From Gordonia phthalatica (GTDB lineage Bacteria; Actinomycetota; Actinomycetes; Mycobacteriales; Mycobacteriaceae), in contig NZ_CP011853.1 in assembly GCF_001305675.1 (NCBI RefSeq), positions 930,001-994,000 of the forward strand: DNA of 64,000 nucleotides, written 5' to 3'. Positions 7,332 to 16,419 of the stretch are shown here, in pieces (the first letter of the stretch is position 1; each line of letters begins with the position of its first letter). A program made the translations under genes and the position numbers. A model generated the notes under the pieces. It was not told where the DNA came from, ran no database searches, and worked only from the letters and a program-made list of their open reading frames with translations.

Positions 7332-7985
7332 TCAATGGAGAATCAGGGCTAATGCGACATCGAGACTACCTGCGGCGACGCGCTGAGCGGAGGCCTCATC
7401 CATCGCCAGGAGAACCGGCGGGTTGGCGCCCGGAGGCGTTCTTCCGCTCGAATTCGAGGGAGCGACGGCGACAACCGCGCCCCGCGCGAGAACAGTCCGC
7501 TCGGCGTCGATCACATCCACCACATCGCCCTGTCGAACCAGATGCGCCACCGATTCATCGGCCGGTCGGACGGGGACCAGTCGGGCGCCACGGATGCCGG
7601 TCAGCGATTCGGGAAGTCGCGCCGTCAGAATTCTCTCCTCGGTGATCACCTCACCGCGATTCACCGGACCAGTGAGGCGTTGACCGATCGCCTTCTCGTA
7701 ATCGGTCAACGCGTGATCGGGAGTCACCTCGATCGGCGTCGCCCGGGCCACGAGGTCCTCGGCGGCGAGGACGGTGCCCGGCTTGAGATCGGTCGCCGCG
7801 ACGATCAGCGGCGGCGCCTCCGGACGGCGGGTGGAGACGACGGCGGTCGCGACGGCGGCGACCACCAGAACGAGTGCCACGAACCGACGCGTGCGGACCG
7901 ATCGGAATCGGCCGCTCGACCAGGCGGATCGCAGTCGCGCGCGAACAGTGGGGGACAGGCTTCGGTCACCGGATGCGGGTTTCAT
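7332..7985 (-). CDS. SAF-domain protein (CpaB/RcpC-like), single-pass membrane
   Basis: The 217-aa protein has one N-terminal membrane segment (FVALVLVVAAVATAVVST), then a SAF domain: LIVAATDLKPGTVLAAEDL through GPVNRGEVITEERIL, followed by RGARLVPVRPADESVAHLVRQGDVVDVI. This resembles CpaB/RcpC of Flp pilus systems, but no other pilus genes are near. An actinobacterial SAF gene between mscL and the FmdB gene is common in relatives, so it is likely backbone rather than acquired. Function is unknown; an exported sugar- or peptidoglycan-binding role is only a guess. Confidence 0.75.
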   Translation of the reverse strand: MKPASGDRSLSPTVRARLRSAWSSGRFRSVRTRRFVALVLVVAAVATAVVSTRRPEAPPLIVAATDLKPGTVLAAEDLVARATPIEVTPDHALTDYEKAIGQRLTGPVNRGEVITEERILTARLPESLTGIRGARLVPVRPADESVAHLVRQGDVVDVIDAERTVLARGAVVAVAPSNSSGRTPPGANPPVLLAMDEASAQRVAAGSLDVALALILH

Positions 7986-8098
7986 GCGGCCAGCATCGGC
8001 GGCGTCGGCGGCGGACGAGAGACGAAATCGTCGGGTGTGGATGAATCGAGTCTCCGGACGGTGATTTCCACAGATTCCGCATCTGTCAGGATGTGAGC

Positions 8099-9364
8099 AT
8101 GAGCGATGACGTGACCCCAGACACCGTGGCCGCCTCTCCGGCGGAGGGCCCCGGACCGCAGCGCGGCGGTTGGCGGGTGTGGGTCAGCGGCGACGTTCAG
8201 GGCGGCGCCATCCTGCTGGTCGCAGCCCTGATCGGGTTCGTTTGGGCCAACACACCGTGGCGGGAGGCCTATCACTCGCTCCTGGCGACGACGGTGGGAC
8301 CGGAGTCGCTGCACCTGCACTTGACGCTGGCCCAGTGGGCGTCGGACGGACTGCTCGCGATCTTCTTCTTCGTCGTGGGACTGGAGCTCAAGAACGAGTT
8401 CGTCACCGGGAGCCTCCGCAGTCCCAAACGGGCGGGCGTCCCGATCGCGGCGGCGGTCGGCGGCATGGTGGTGCCCGCGTTGATCTTCGCCGCCGTCGTC
8501 TCGATCGGTGACCCCGAGGCCCTGCGCGGCTGGGCGACGCCGACCGCCACCGACATCGCGTTCGCGCTCGCCGTGTTCGCAGTCCTGGGCCGCGGTCTGC
8601 CCGTGGCCCTGCGCGTCTTCCTGATGACACTGGCGGTGGTCGACGACCTCCTCGGCATCGTCGTCATCGCGACCGTCTACACCGAGAACATCGACTTCCT
8701 GATGCTGGCGCTGGGCCTGGTCTGCATCGTCGCGTTCGGCTTCGTGATCCGCCTGGCGCGGATCCACTGGTGGGTGCTGCTGCCGTTGGCGCTGGCCGCA
8801 TGGGGATTCGTGCATTCGTCCGGCGTCCACGCCACCGTCTCCGGCGTGCTGCTCGGATTCATGGTTCCGGCCATGGCGATCCGCGGCGAACGACTGCCGC
8901 GCACCGAACGGATGGAGGCCGTGATGGCACCGATCTCGGCGGCCGTCGCCCTGCCGCTGTTCGCGTTCGCGTCGGCCGGCGTCACCGTGATCGGCGTCGG
9001 ACACATCATTCAGCCGGTCAGCATCGGCGTCTTCCTGGGCCTGGTGGTCGGCAAGGTGATCGGTGTCCTCACCACCACGTTTCTGGTCACCAAGCTGACG
9101 CCGCTGCAGTTGGCCGAGGGCATCTCGCTGCGCAGTCTGCTGCCGGTGACCCTCCTGACCGGTATCGGCTTCACGGTCGCACTGCTGATCGCCGAACTGT
9201 CCTTCGACGCAGGAACCGGCCTTCCCGCAGATCATCTGCCTGCGGCGAAGATCGGCATCCTCCTCGGTTCACTGACCGCGGCGATCCTGGGCGGTGCGCT
9301 CCTGCGTTGGGACGCCCGCCGAATCGGTCACACGACCTCGGTCTCGGTGGACCTCGGCGAGTAG
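8099..9364 (+). CDS. nhaA: Na+/H+ antiporter NhaA
   Basis: The product exchanges Na+ (or Li+) for protons across the plasma membrane to keep cytosolic Na+ low. It has about 11-12 hydrophobic segments. The ion-binding Asp pair is visible in LAVVDDLLGIVVIATVY, and DGLLAIFFFVVGLELKNEF and TPTATDIAFALAVFAVLG are conserved NhaA segments. ATG 8099 was preferred over GTG 8093 because TCAGG lies at a better distance. Its 3' end overlaps the convergent alanine symporter gene by 37 bp. Confidence 0.93.
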   Translation: MSDDVTPDTVAASPAEGPGPQRGGWRVWVSGDVQGGAILLVAALIGFVWANTPWREAYHSLLATTVGPESLHLHLTLAQWASDGLLAIFFFVVGLELKNEFVTGSLRSPKRAGVPIAAAVGGMVVPALIFAAVVSIGDPEALRGWATPTATDIAFALAVFAVLGRGLPVALRVFLMTLAVVDDLLGIVVIATVYTENIDFLMLALGLVCIVAFGFVIRLARIHWWVLLPLALAAWGFVHSSGVHATVSGVLLGFMVPAMAIRGERLPRTERMEAVMAPISAAVALPLFAFASAGVTVIGVGHIIQPVSIGVFLGLVVGKVIGVLTTTFLVTKLTPLQLAEGISLRSLLPVTLLTGIGFTVALLIAELSFDAGTGLPADHLPAAKIGILLGSLTAAILGGALLRWDARRIGHTTSVSVDLGE

Positions 9365-10875
9365 CTCTCCCAGAACTTGGCGCCCTGGATCCCCAGTTTC
9401 TTCGGATCGAACACCGGATCCACGCCCATCTTCTTCTGCGCCTCGTAGTCGCGCAGTGCCTTGTACGCAGGCTGCTGCAGGATCAGGATGCCGATGATGT
9501 TCAGCCAGGCCATTGCACCGACGCCGATGTCGCCCAGCGCCCACGCCTTGCCGGGCGTGGTGACCGCGCCGTAGACCACGGCGATCAGGATCGTCGCCTG
9601 CAGCACCAGCGTCAGGTCGCGGCCCAGGGTGCTGCGCAGCGCCTTGATGTACGTGGTCGACGCCTTGCCGAGCAGGAACCGCAGGTTGGTCTCGGCCATG
9701 TAGTAGTAGGCGATGATCGTGGTGAAGCAGAAGAAGCCCAGCGAGATCGCGACGAACGACGCGCCCGCACCGCTCCACAGCGTGTCGAAGCCGATCTGAA
9801 CGTAGGCGGCACCCGGCTCGGGGTCGGGCGTGACGCTGCTGAACAGTTCGGTGTCGCGGAGGATTCCGCCGGCGACCGACTCGCCGTTGTACACGCGGTA
9901 GGCCCCGGTCGAGAGGATCAGGAAGCCGGTGGCCGAGCAGACGAACAGGGTGTCGATGTAGACCGCGAACGCCTGGACCAGGCCCTGCTTGGCCGGGTGC
10001 GAGACCTCGGCGGCAGCGGCCGCGTGCGGCCCGGTGCCCTGACCGGCCTCATTCGAGTAGATGCCGCGCTTGACACCCCACATGATGGCCGAGCCGAGGA
10101 TCGCACCGAAGCCCGCGTCGAAACCGAAGGCGCTGGAGAAGATCAGGCGGAAGGTCTCCGGGATCTGGTCGGCGTTGATCAGCACGACGATGATCGCCAG
10201 GACGATGTACACGATCGCCATGAACGGCACGACGACGGCGGCGAAGTTCGCGATGCGCTTGACACCGCCGATGATGATGAAGCCCAGCACCAGCGCGGTG
10301 GCGGCGCCGACGACCCACTTGTCGATGGCGGGCCACGCGGTGTGCATGGACTCGGCCATCGAGTTGGCCTGAATTCCCGGCATCAGAACGCCGCAGGCCA
10401 GGACCGTGACGGCCGCGAAGATCAGCGCGTAGATGCGGAAGAAGCCCGACGCCTTGGTGTGCTTCAGCGCGCGGTTGAAGTAGTAGGCCGGGCCGCCGCG
10501 GTACTCACCGGTCAGCGGATCCTTGGTCTTGTAGATCTGGCCCAGCGTGCACTCGACGAACGACGTCGAGGCGCCGAGGAAGGCCGTCGCCCACATCCAG
10601 AACAGGGCGCCCGGGCCGCCGAACGCGATGGCGGTCGCGACGCCGACGATGTTGCCTGCGCCGACACGTCCCGCGAGGGACATCGCGAGCGCCTGGAACG
10701 ACGAGACGCCGGACTCGGACGACTCGCCCTTGAACATCAGCTTGATCATGTGTCCGAAGTGTCGGACCTGGAGGAACCTGCTTCTGATCGAGAAGTAGAC
10801 TCCTGCGCCGAGACAGAGGAAGATCAGACCTCTGCTCCAGATCCATTCGTTAGCCGTGTCGATGAGTGTTCCCAT
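9328..10875 (-). CDS. Alanine/glycine:cation symporter (AGCS family)
   Basis: The 515-aa protein is a sodium- or proton-coupled amino-acid importer with about 10-11 membrane helices. Characteristic segments are FQALAMSLAGRVGAGNIVGVATAIAFGGPGALFWMW, split as SLAGRVGAGNIVGVA and FGGPGALFWMWATAFLG, then FVECTLGQIYK and GIYSNEAGQGTGPHAAAAA. These define the AGCS (DagA/AlsT) family. The substrate is probably alanine or glycine. It is convergent with nhaA, overlapping its end, and divergent from the Ruc-type gene. Confidence 0.92.
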   Translation of the reverse strand: MGTLIDTANEWIWSRGLIFLCLGAGVYFSIRSRFLQVRHFGHMIKLMFKGESSESGVSSFQALAMSLAGRVGAGNIVGVATAIAFGGPGALFWMWATAFLGASTSFVECTLGQIYKTKDPLTGEYRGGPAYYFNRALKHTKASGFFRIYALIFAAVTVLACGVLMPGIQANSMAESMHTAWPAIDKWVVGAATALVLGFIIIGGVKRIANFAAVVVPFMAIVYIVLAIIVVLINADQIPETFRLIFSSAFGFDAGFGAILGSAIMWGVKRGIYSNEAGQGTGPHAAAAAEVSHPAKQGLVQAFAVYIDTLFVCSATGFLILSTGAYRVYNGESVAGGILRDTELFSSVTPDPEPGAAYVQIGFDTLWSGAGASFVAISLGFFCFTTIIAYYYMAETNLRFLLGKASTTYIKALRSTLGRDLTLVLQATILIAVVYGAVTTPGKAWALGDIGVGAMAWLNIIGILILQQPAYKALRDYEAQKKMGVDPVFDPKKLGIQGAKFWESYSPRSTETEVV

Positions 10876-10960
10876 GCGGGCGTATCTCTCCCCTGTGTCG
10901 GAAAAATGTCCCGCTCACCTTGTCATGGTGACGTCGATCACGGAAGCGGAAGGGTGCCGA

Positions 10961-10987
10961 CTGGCACTCGGAATGTTTGAGTGCCAG
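10961..10987 (+). promoter_or_regulatory. CIRCE element (HrcA operator) upstream of Ruc-type gene
   Basis: CTGGCACTC, a 9-base spacer and GAGTGCCAG form a perfect 9-bp inverted repeat. This matches CIRCE (TTAGCACTC-N9-GAGTGCTAA) at seven of nine bases in each arm and with the exact N9 spacing. A possible -10, TACACT (10996-11001), follows. HrcA would repress the downstream gene until heat shock. Confidence 0.8.
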
Positions 10988-11033
10988 GTTCGGTTTACAC
11001 TGGACGACGAGATCTACACCTTCGGAGGTTCCC

Positions 11034-11345
11034 GTGCCCACCTACAGCTACGCGTGCACCGTGTGCGACAACAAGTTCGACATCCAGCAGGCGTTCTCGG
11101 ACGACTCGCTGACCGTCTGCCCCGAATGTGGCGGGCGACTGCGCAAGCTGTTCAACTCGGTCGGCATCGTCTTCAAGGGCAGCGGCTTCTACCGCACCGA
11201 TTCGCGCTCGGGCAACAGCTCGGTGGCCGCCGGGTCGTCGTCCAGCAGCGACTCGAGTTCCAGCTCGTCGAGCAGCTCGAGCAGCAGCGACTCGTCGTCG
11301 AGCAGCAGCTCCAGCACCGCCGGCTCGGCCGCCGCATCCGCCTGA
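11034..11345 (+). CDS. ruc: FmdB-family zinc-ribbon protein, Ruc (redox-regulated chaperone) orthologue
   Basis: The 103-aa product has an FmdB-type zinc ribbon: PTYSYACTVCDNKFD and LTVCPECGGRLRKLF supply four Cys, followed by GSGFYRTDSR. The last 45 residues are almost only Ser, Ala and Gly and must be disordered. This layout equals M. tuberculosis Rv0991c (Ruc), an oxidation-activated chaperone with a disordered tail, and the gene also sits beside 5-FTHF cyclo-ligase as there. GTG 11034 is chosen because GGAGG (11024-11028) lies 5 bases upstream; in-frame sequence further upstream crosses the CIRCE-promoter region. Heat-shock control by HrcA is expected. Confidence 0.85.
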   Translation: MPTYSYACTVCDNKFDIQQAFSDDSLTVCPECGGRLRKLFNSVGIVFKGSGFYRTDSRSGNSSVAAGSSSSSDSSSSSSSSSSSSDSSSSSSSSTAGSAAASA

Positions 11346-11351
11346 CCGCCG

Positions 11352-11933
11352 TCAGCCGATCTTCACGAACCCGTTCCCGGGGGTGAGGATCCAGTCCATC
11401 GGGACGTCGTTCGCCTCGTGCGGCACACCGTCGTCGGCCAGTTCGTCGTCGTGCACCACGGCGACGACCGGCGCGTCGACCGCCGCGAGCGTGCGGTCGT
11501 AGTAGCCCGCCCCGCGACCCAGCCGGGCACCGGTCCGGTCTGCGGCCACCGCAGGCACCAGGATCAGCTTCGCCTCGTGGAGCGCATCCGGATCGAGGCG
11601 GTACCCGCGCGGCTCCAGCAGTCCCCACCGGCCGGTCTCCAACGCGTCTCCGCCGTGATACTCACCCCACTGCAGCCGGGTCGGATCGCCCTCGGGAACG
11701 ATCGGCAGCAGCACCCGCAGGTCGCGGTCGAGGAGGGCGTCGAGCATCGCCGTGCCGCCCGGCTCGGCGCGGGTCGCGACATATGCGGCCACCACGTCGC
11801 CCGGATCCAACTCGACCGGCAGCCGGTACATCCACTCGGCCAACTCTGCGTTGTGTTGGGCCAGGACGAACGGTGACAGTCCGGCCCGCGCATCCAGGAC
11901 GCGCCGCCGCATCTCGGACTTCGATTCACTCAT
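11352..11933 (-). CDS. 5-formyltetrahydrofolate cyclo-ligase
   Basis: This cytosolic enzyme converts 5-formyl-THF to 5,10-methenyl-THF with ATP. The 193-aa protein has the N-terminal basic segment KSEMRRRVLDARAGLSP and the family signature GARLGRGAGYYDRTL; VPAVAADRTGARLG precedes it. ATG 11933 has GAAGGGG six bases upstream, while the in-frame ATG at 11957 has none. It is convergent with the Ruc gene and divergent from galU, as in M. tuberculosis Rv0992c/Rv0993. Confidence 0.92.
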   Translation of the reverse strand: MSESKSEMRRRVLDARAGLSPFVLAQHNAELAEWMYRLPVELDPGDVVAAYVATRAEPGGTAMLDALLDRDLRVLLPIVPEGDPTRLQWGEYHGGDALETGRWGLLEPRGYRLDPDALHEAKLILVPAVAADRTGARLGRGAGYYDRTLAAVDAPVVAVVHDDELADDGVPHEANDVPMDWILTPGNGFVKIG

Positions 11934-11995
11934 CACAGCCCCTTCGCAAGACTCCACCTGTGATCCTGCCAGAAACAGCCACTACGCTGAGCCTC

Positions 11996-12934
11996 ATGCC
12001 CGACACCCCCGCACGGCCCGCCGGTCGACGTTCCGCCGAGGTCGCCCCGCCGATCCCGTACACCGCCGTCGTCCCGGCTGCAGGCCTGGGAACCCGCTTC
12101 CTGCCGGCCACGAAGACGGTGCCGAAGGAACTGCTGCCCGTCGTCGACACCCCCGGCATCGAGCTGGTGGCAGAGGAGGCCAAGTCGGCGGGTGCGGAGC
12201 GGCTGCTGATCGTCACCTCGCCCGGCAAGGACGGCGTGGTGGCGCACTTCGTGGAAGACCTGGTGCTGGAGCACACCCTCGCCTCGCGCGGCAAGGAGGC
12301 GATGCTCGCCAAGGTCCGCAACGCGCCGTCGCTCCTCGAAGTGGCGTCCGTGATCCAGGACAAGCCGCTCGGCCTGGGCCACGCTGTCGGCTGCGTGGAG
12401 GGCGAGCTGGCCGACGACGAGGACGCGATTGCCGTCCTCCTGCCCGACGATCTGGTGCTGCCCGGCGGAACGCTCGGCCGAATGGCTGCCGCCCGCGCCC
12501 GCTACGGCGGCAGCGTGCTGTGCGCCATCGAGGTCCCCGGCGACGAGATCAGCGCCTACGGCGTCTTCGACGTCGAGGACGACCCCGAGAATCCCAACGT
12601 CAAGCGGGTCCGCGGCATGGTCGAGAAGCCGCATCCGTCGCTGGCGCCGTCGAACCTGGCCGCCGCGGGACGCTACATCCTGGACCGGAAGGTCTTCGAC
12701 GCGCTCCGTGCGATCAAGCCCGGTGCGGGCGGCGAGCTGCAGCTCACCGACGCCATCGCGCTGCTCATCGAGTGGGGCGAGCCCGTGCACGTAGTGATCC
12801 ACGAAGGCACCCGTCACGATCTCGGCAACCCGGGCGGCTACCTGAAGGCCGCCGTAGACTTCGCGCTCGACCGCGACGATTACGGTCCCGAACTGCGCGC
12901 ATGGCTCACCCGGCGGCTGGCCCAGGACCACTGA
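11996..12934 (+). CDS. galU: UTP-glucose-1-phosphate uridylyltransferase GalU
   Basis: GalU makes UDP-glucose, the precursor of UDP-galactose, trehalose and cell-wall glycans. The nucleotide-binding motif VVPAAGLGTRFLPATKTVPKE is present, followed by LPVVDTPGIELVAEEA, GLGHAVGCVE and the substrate segment VEKPHPSLAPSN. The length (312 aa) is normal. ATG 11996 is the last Met before the conserved region; longer in-frame extension would cover the divergent cyclo-ligase gene. No strong ribosome site is seen, so a leaderless or short-leader transcript is possible. Confidence 0.94.
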   Translation: MPDTPARPAGRRSAEVAPPIPYTAVVPAAGLGTRFLPATKTVPKELLPVVDTPGIELVAEEAKSAGAERLLIVTSPGKDGVVAHFVEDLVLEHTLASRGKEAMLAKVRNAPSLLEVASVIQDKPLGLGHAVGCVEGELADDEDAIAVLLPDDLVLPGGTLGRMAAARARYGGSVLCAIEVPGDEISAYGVFDVEDDPENPNVKRVRGMVEKPHPSLAPSNLAAAGRYILDRKVFDALRAIKPGAGGELQLTDAIALLIEWGEPVHVVIHEGTRHDLGNPGGYLKAAVDFALDRDDYGPELRAWLTRRLAQDH

Positions 12935-13058
12935 CCTCCGCGCGCCTTCGTCCGCGGGACGCGGCGGGCCGTTAGCCTCGAAGGGCACGCTGCCCGGCGG
13001 CCGTTCCCGTGGTCGTCGCAGTGCGCCTGCGTTGACCTGAGGGAATGTGAGGAGAACT

Positions 13059-14363
13059 ATGCGCTCGGTCGAGGACCATCTGAGCCTCGTGACCGCCTCG
13101 GTGGTCGCGCCACGACCGGTGCAGGTTGCCATCTCCGAGGCGGAAGGGCTGCTCTGCGCGGAAGAGGTGGTCACCTCCGATCCGCTGCCAGGCTTCGACC
13201 AGGCCGCCATCGACGGGTACGCGGTGCGCGCCGTCGACGTGACCCTCGCCGGGGCGGAGGCACCCGACGACATGTCGACGCTCGTCACCCACGACGTCGA
13301 CGTGGAGGAGCTCGACGACTCCGGCCGCCTGGTGGTGCATCTGCCGGTGGTCGGCGACGTGACCGCGGGCTCCCGCACCCCCACCCGGCTGCAGCCCGGG
13401 CAGGCCGTGCGCGTCGAGACCGGCGCGCCGATGCCGACGCTGGCCGACGCGGTGGTACCGGTCCGCTGGACCGACGGTGGCGAGGACCGCGTCATGGTGG
13501 GACACGGCGTGGACTCGGGCGATTACGTCCGCCGCACCGGTGACGACGTCCGCCCCGGCGACGTCGCCGTCCGTGCCGGCTCCATCATCGGCCCGGCCCA
13601 GGTGGGGCTGCTGGCGGCCGTCGGACGATCGCGTGTCCTGGTGCATCCCCGCCCGCGCGTCTCGGTGATCGCCGTCGGCAACGAACTGGTCGACATCGAC
13701 CGCAACCCGGGGGCCGGTCAGGTCTTCGACATCAACAGCTATTCGCTCGCGGCCGCCGCGCGCGACGCCGGCGCCGACGTCCACCGTGTCGGGATCGCGG
13801 AGCGTGAACCCGCCAAGCTCCGCGAAGCCGTGGAGGCGCAGCTCATCCGGTCCGAGATCGTCGTGATCTGCGGATCTCTCGGCGGTGCGGCGTCGACTGC
13901 CATCACCGACGCGCTCGCCGACCTGGGCGACCTCGACGTCGGGCGGGTCGGCATGCACCCCGGTTCCGTGCAGGGCTTCGGGTGCCTGGGCCGCGACGAG
14001 ATCCCGACCTTCCTGCTGCCCGCCAACCCGGTCAGCGCCCTGGTGACCTTCGAGGTGATGGTCCGCCCGCTGATCCGCATCGCCCTCGGCAAACGCCAGC
14101 CCATGCGCCGCACGGTTCGGGCCCGCAGCATCGGCCCGATCCTCTCGGTGCTGGGGCGGCGCGGTTACCTGCGCGGACAGCTGATGCGCGACGAGCGGTC
14201 CGGCGACTACCTGGTCCAGGTGATCGGCGAGTCGGAGACCGGAACCTCCCACCTGTTGGCGGAGCTCGCCGAGGCGAACTGTCTGATCATGGTCGACGAG
14301 GACGTCGAAGAAGTCCGCACCGGCGACGAGGTGGACGTGATGTTCCTGGCCCAGCGCGGATAG
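13059..14363 (+). CDS. glp: Gephyrin-like molybdotransferase Glp (MoeA family)
   Basis: The 434-aa protein is a MoeA homologue: GFDQAAIDGYAVRAVDV is the MoeA N-terminal motif, VTAGSRTPTRLQPGQAVRVETGAPMP follows as TAGSRTP and GQAVRVETGAPMP, and the MPT-binding domain has SVIAVGNELVD and VVICGSLGGAAS. In corynebacteria this paralogue, Glp, works in cell division with the membrane receptor GlpR instead of, or besides, Moco synthesis. The third gene downstream here is GlpR, which supports that role. GAGGAG sits 4 bases before ATG 13059. The MPT-loop reads GGAAST rather than the usual GGTS(x)GD, which would fit loss of enzymatic function. Confidence 0.88.
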   Translation: MRSVEDHLSLVTASVVAPRPVQVAISEAEGLLCAEEVVTSDPLPGFDQAAIDGYAVRAVDVTLAGAEAPDDMSTLVTHDVDVEELDDSGRLVVHLPVVGDVTAGSRTPTRLQPGQAVRVETGAPMPTLADAVVPVRWTDGGEDRVMVGHGVDSGDYVRRTGDDVRPGDVAVRAGSIIGPAQVGLLAAVGRSRVLVHPRPRVSVIAVGNELVDIDRNPGAGQVFDINSYSLAAAARDAGADVHRVGIAEREPAKLREAVEAQLIRSEIVVICGSLGGAASTAITDALADLGDLDVGRVGMHPGSVQGFGCLGRDEIPTFLLPANPVSALVTFEVMVRPLIRIALGKRQPMRRTVRARSIGPILSVLGRRGYLRGQLMRDERSGDYLVQVIGESETGTSHLLAELAEANCLIMVDEDVEEVRTGDEVDVMFLAQRG

Positions 14364-14394
14364 CCGCTCGGCCCGCCCGCATACAATCGCACCT

Positions 14395-15051
14395 GTGTTG
14401 AGGTGGTTGGTCGATTCCCCGCGTAATCCGGGATGGCCCGCGGAATTGGGTCCGGTACGGGTCAAGGCGGGCGTGGTGACGGTGCGTCCCATTCGGATGC
14501 GCGACGCGTCGGAGTGGAGTCGGCTCCGCATCAAGAATCAGAACGACCTGCTGCCGTGGGAACCGACCGGCCAGGGGCCGTGGGCGGCGCGACACCAGCC
14601 GTCGTCGTGGGGGCAGATGTTCTCGCTCCTGAAAGCCGAGGCCAAACGCGGGAACGTGCTTCCGTTCGTGATCGAGCTCGACGGCCGCTACGCCGGTCAG
14701 TTGACCATCGGCAATGTGCAGCGCGGAGCCGTCCGCAGCGCGTGGATCGGTTACTGGGTGGACTCCGAGGTCGCCGGGGCGGGCGTGGCGTCCGGAGCCG
14801 TCGCCCTCGGCGTCGACCATGCCTTCGGTCCCGTCGGCCTGCACCGTCTCGAGGCCACCGTGCAGCCCGACAACCAGGCGTCGCAAGCCGTCCTCGGCAA
14901 GATCGGATTCCGGCAGGAGGGGCTCCTGAAGCGCTACATGGACGTGAACGCCCGCTGGCGCGACCATCTGCTGTTCGGGCTCACCGTCGACGAGGTGTCC
15001 GGCAGCGCCGTCGACACGCTGATCCGGGCGGGGCGCGCGTTCGCCGTCTGA
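14395..15051 (+). CDS. rimJ: GNAT-family N-acetyltransferase (RimJ/RimL type)
   Basis: The 218-aa protein has the GNAT fold of the RimJ/RimL subgroup: VTVRPIRMRDASEWSRLR at the start, the acetyl-CoA loop region SEVAGAGVASGAVALGVDHAF, and GLHRLEATVQPDNQASQAVLGKIGF in the last third. RimJ acetylates the N-terminus of ribosomal protein S5 in E. coli, but the substrate here is unknown. It lies between glp and glpR with 31 bp before and 120 bp after, an arrangement shared with corynebacteria and with Rv0995. The start is GTG 14395. Confidence 0.85.
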   Translation: MLRWLVDSPRNPGWPAELGPVRVKAGVVTVRPIRMRDASEWSRLRIKNQNDLLPWEPTGQGPWAARHQPSSWGQMFSLLKAEAKRGNVLPFVIELDGRYAGQLTIGNVQRGAVRSAWIGYWVDSEVAGAGVASGAVALGVDHAFGPVGLHRLEATVQPDNQASQAVLGKIGFRQEGLLKRYMDVNARWRDHLLFGLTVDEVSGSAVDTLIRAGRAFAV

Positions 15052-15171
15052 CGCCTGATCGTTGACTGAGAATCGAAGTCGTCCGGCGCGCCTGAGCTCC
15101 GGTGCGGGCTGCGGTTCCTACCCTATGAAGTGGACTGAAGTCTTCCGACGACCGAAGAGGAGCTGCCGATC

Positions 15172-16392
15172 ATGCCGACTTCTGTGCTGTGGGTGACCCT
15201 GATCGCAGTGTGGCTGTTCGTGCTCATTCCCATGGTGCTGCGCGGACGCCCCCAGGCGCGCAAGACCACGGCCGCCGCCGCCAACACCCGGCTGGTGCAC
15301 CGCGGTGGTTCGTCGCGTACCGGTGCCTCGCGCACCGCCGCCCGGACCCGGGCCGCGCAGCGCGCCGCCGCCAATGCCGATGAGCAGGCCGAGGAGCGAC
15401 GTCGGAAGGCGGCCGCGGCGAAGGCGGCGGCAGCCAAGGCCGCTGCCGAGGCCGCCGAGGCCATCAAGTCTGCGGAGACCGACACCGTCGAAGACGACAT
15501 CGAGGACGGCGACGTAGTGGGCGCCGATGAGACCGACGGCCCTACCCTCGACGCCGAGCTCGTCGACGACGACACCGAGACCGATGAGGTCGTCGAGACC
15601 GTCGACGCGGAGGACATCGTCGACGCCGAGATCGACGATGCCGCGGAGGTCGAGGAGGAGCCCGCGGTCGAGACCGAGAAGGTCGACGTGGTCTCCGCAG
15701 CTGAGATGACCGACCAGATCTCGGTGGTCGAGGACGACGTGGTCGACATCGACGAGGCCCAGGCCGCCCGTGACACCGACCAGATCCCCGCCGTCGAAGA
15801 CGAACGGGACGACGAGGAGCTGGACGACGACGCCTCCGACGACTTCGACGAGGTGCTCGACGAAGACGCCGACGACGAGGACGCGGCGGAACCGGAGCCG
15901 TCGCCCCGTGAGCTGCGCGGTCGCGGCGGATACGGACCCGACCGGGTCGCCGAGCGCGAGGCCATGCAGTACCGGGAACGGCAGCGGATGGTCATCGGCC
16001 TCGGCGTCGTGACGATCGGCGCCATCGTGAGTGCGTTCTTCTTCCAGCCGTGGGGCATCGCATTCGCCTGCGGCATGGTCGCGGCGTTCGGCACCTACCT
16101 GTGGCTGCTGCGCCGCGCCGTCCGCGAGGAGCAGGCCCGTCACGCAGTGCGTGCGGCCCGTCGTCGCCGCCAGCAGGCGGAGGACGCACGACTCGAATCG
16201 CGGCAGGCCGAGCCCACCTATGTGGAGCCGCCGGCCCGTCTGCGTCGCCCGGGTGGCGCCATCATCCTCGAGATCGACGATGAGGATCCGGCCTTCGACC
16301 ACCTGCCGACCTACGACTTCGCGGATGCGATGGGCTACCGGGACGAGTACGACGACCAGGATCGTGTCGCCTACGGCCGAGCGGCTGTCTGA
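15172..16392 (+). CDS. glpR: Gephyrin-like molybdotransferase receptor GlpR (membrane protein)
   Basis: The 406-aa protein begins with a membrane helix (SVLWVTLIAVWLFVLIPMVL), then an Arg/Ala-rich coiled segment (RKAAAAKAAAAKAAAEAAEA), a long Asp/Glu/Val-rich acidic linker from about residue 100 to 245, and a hairpin of two membrane helices (MVIGLGVVTIGAIVSAFFF; GIAFACGMVAAFGTYLWLL) followed by a basic coiled tail. In corynebacteria GlpR recruits Glp to the division site. The layout and the position two genes after glp match. GAAGAGGAG precedes the ATG. The acidic linker is low complexity and probably disordered. Confidence 0.85.
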   Translation: MPTSVLWVTLIAVWLFVLIPMVLRGRPQARKTTAAAANTRLVHRGGSSRTGASRTAARTRAAQRAAANADEQAEERRRKAAAAKAAAAKAAAEAAEAIKSAETDTVEDDIEDGDVVGADETDGPTLDAELVDDDTETDEVVETVDAEDIVDAEIDDAAEVEEEPAVETEKVDVVSAAEMTDQISVVEDDVVDIDEAQAARDTDQIPAVEDERDDEELDDDASDDFDEVLDEDADDEDAAEPEPSPRELRGRGGYGPDRVAEREAMQYRERQRMVIGLGVVTIGAIVSAFFFQPWGIAFACGMVAAFGTYLWLLRRAVREEQARHAVRAARRRRQQAEDARLESRQAEPTYVEPPARLRRPGGAIILEIDDEDPAFDHLPTYDFADAMGYRDEYDDQDRVAYGRAAV

Positions 16393-16419
16393 GGCCTGCG
16401 ATCGAACTAGGGTGACACC

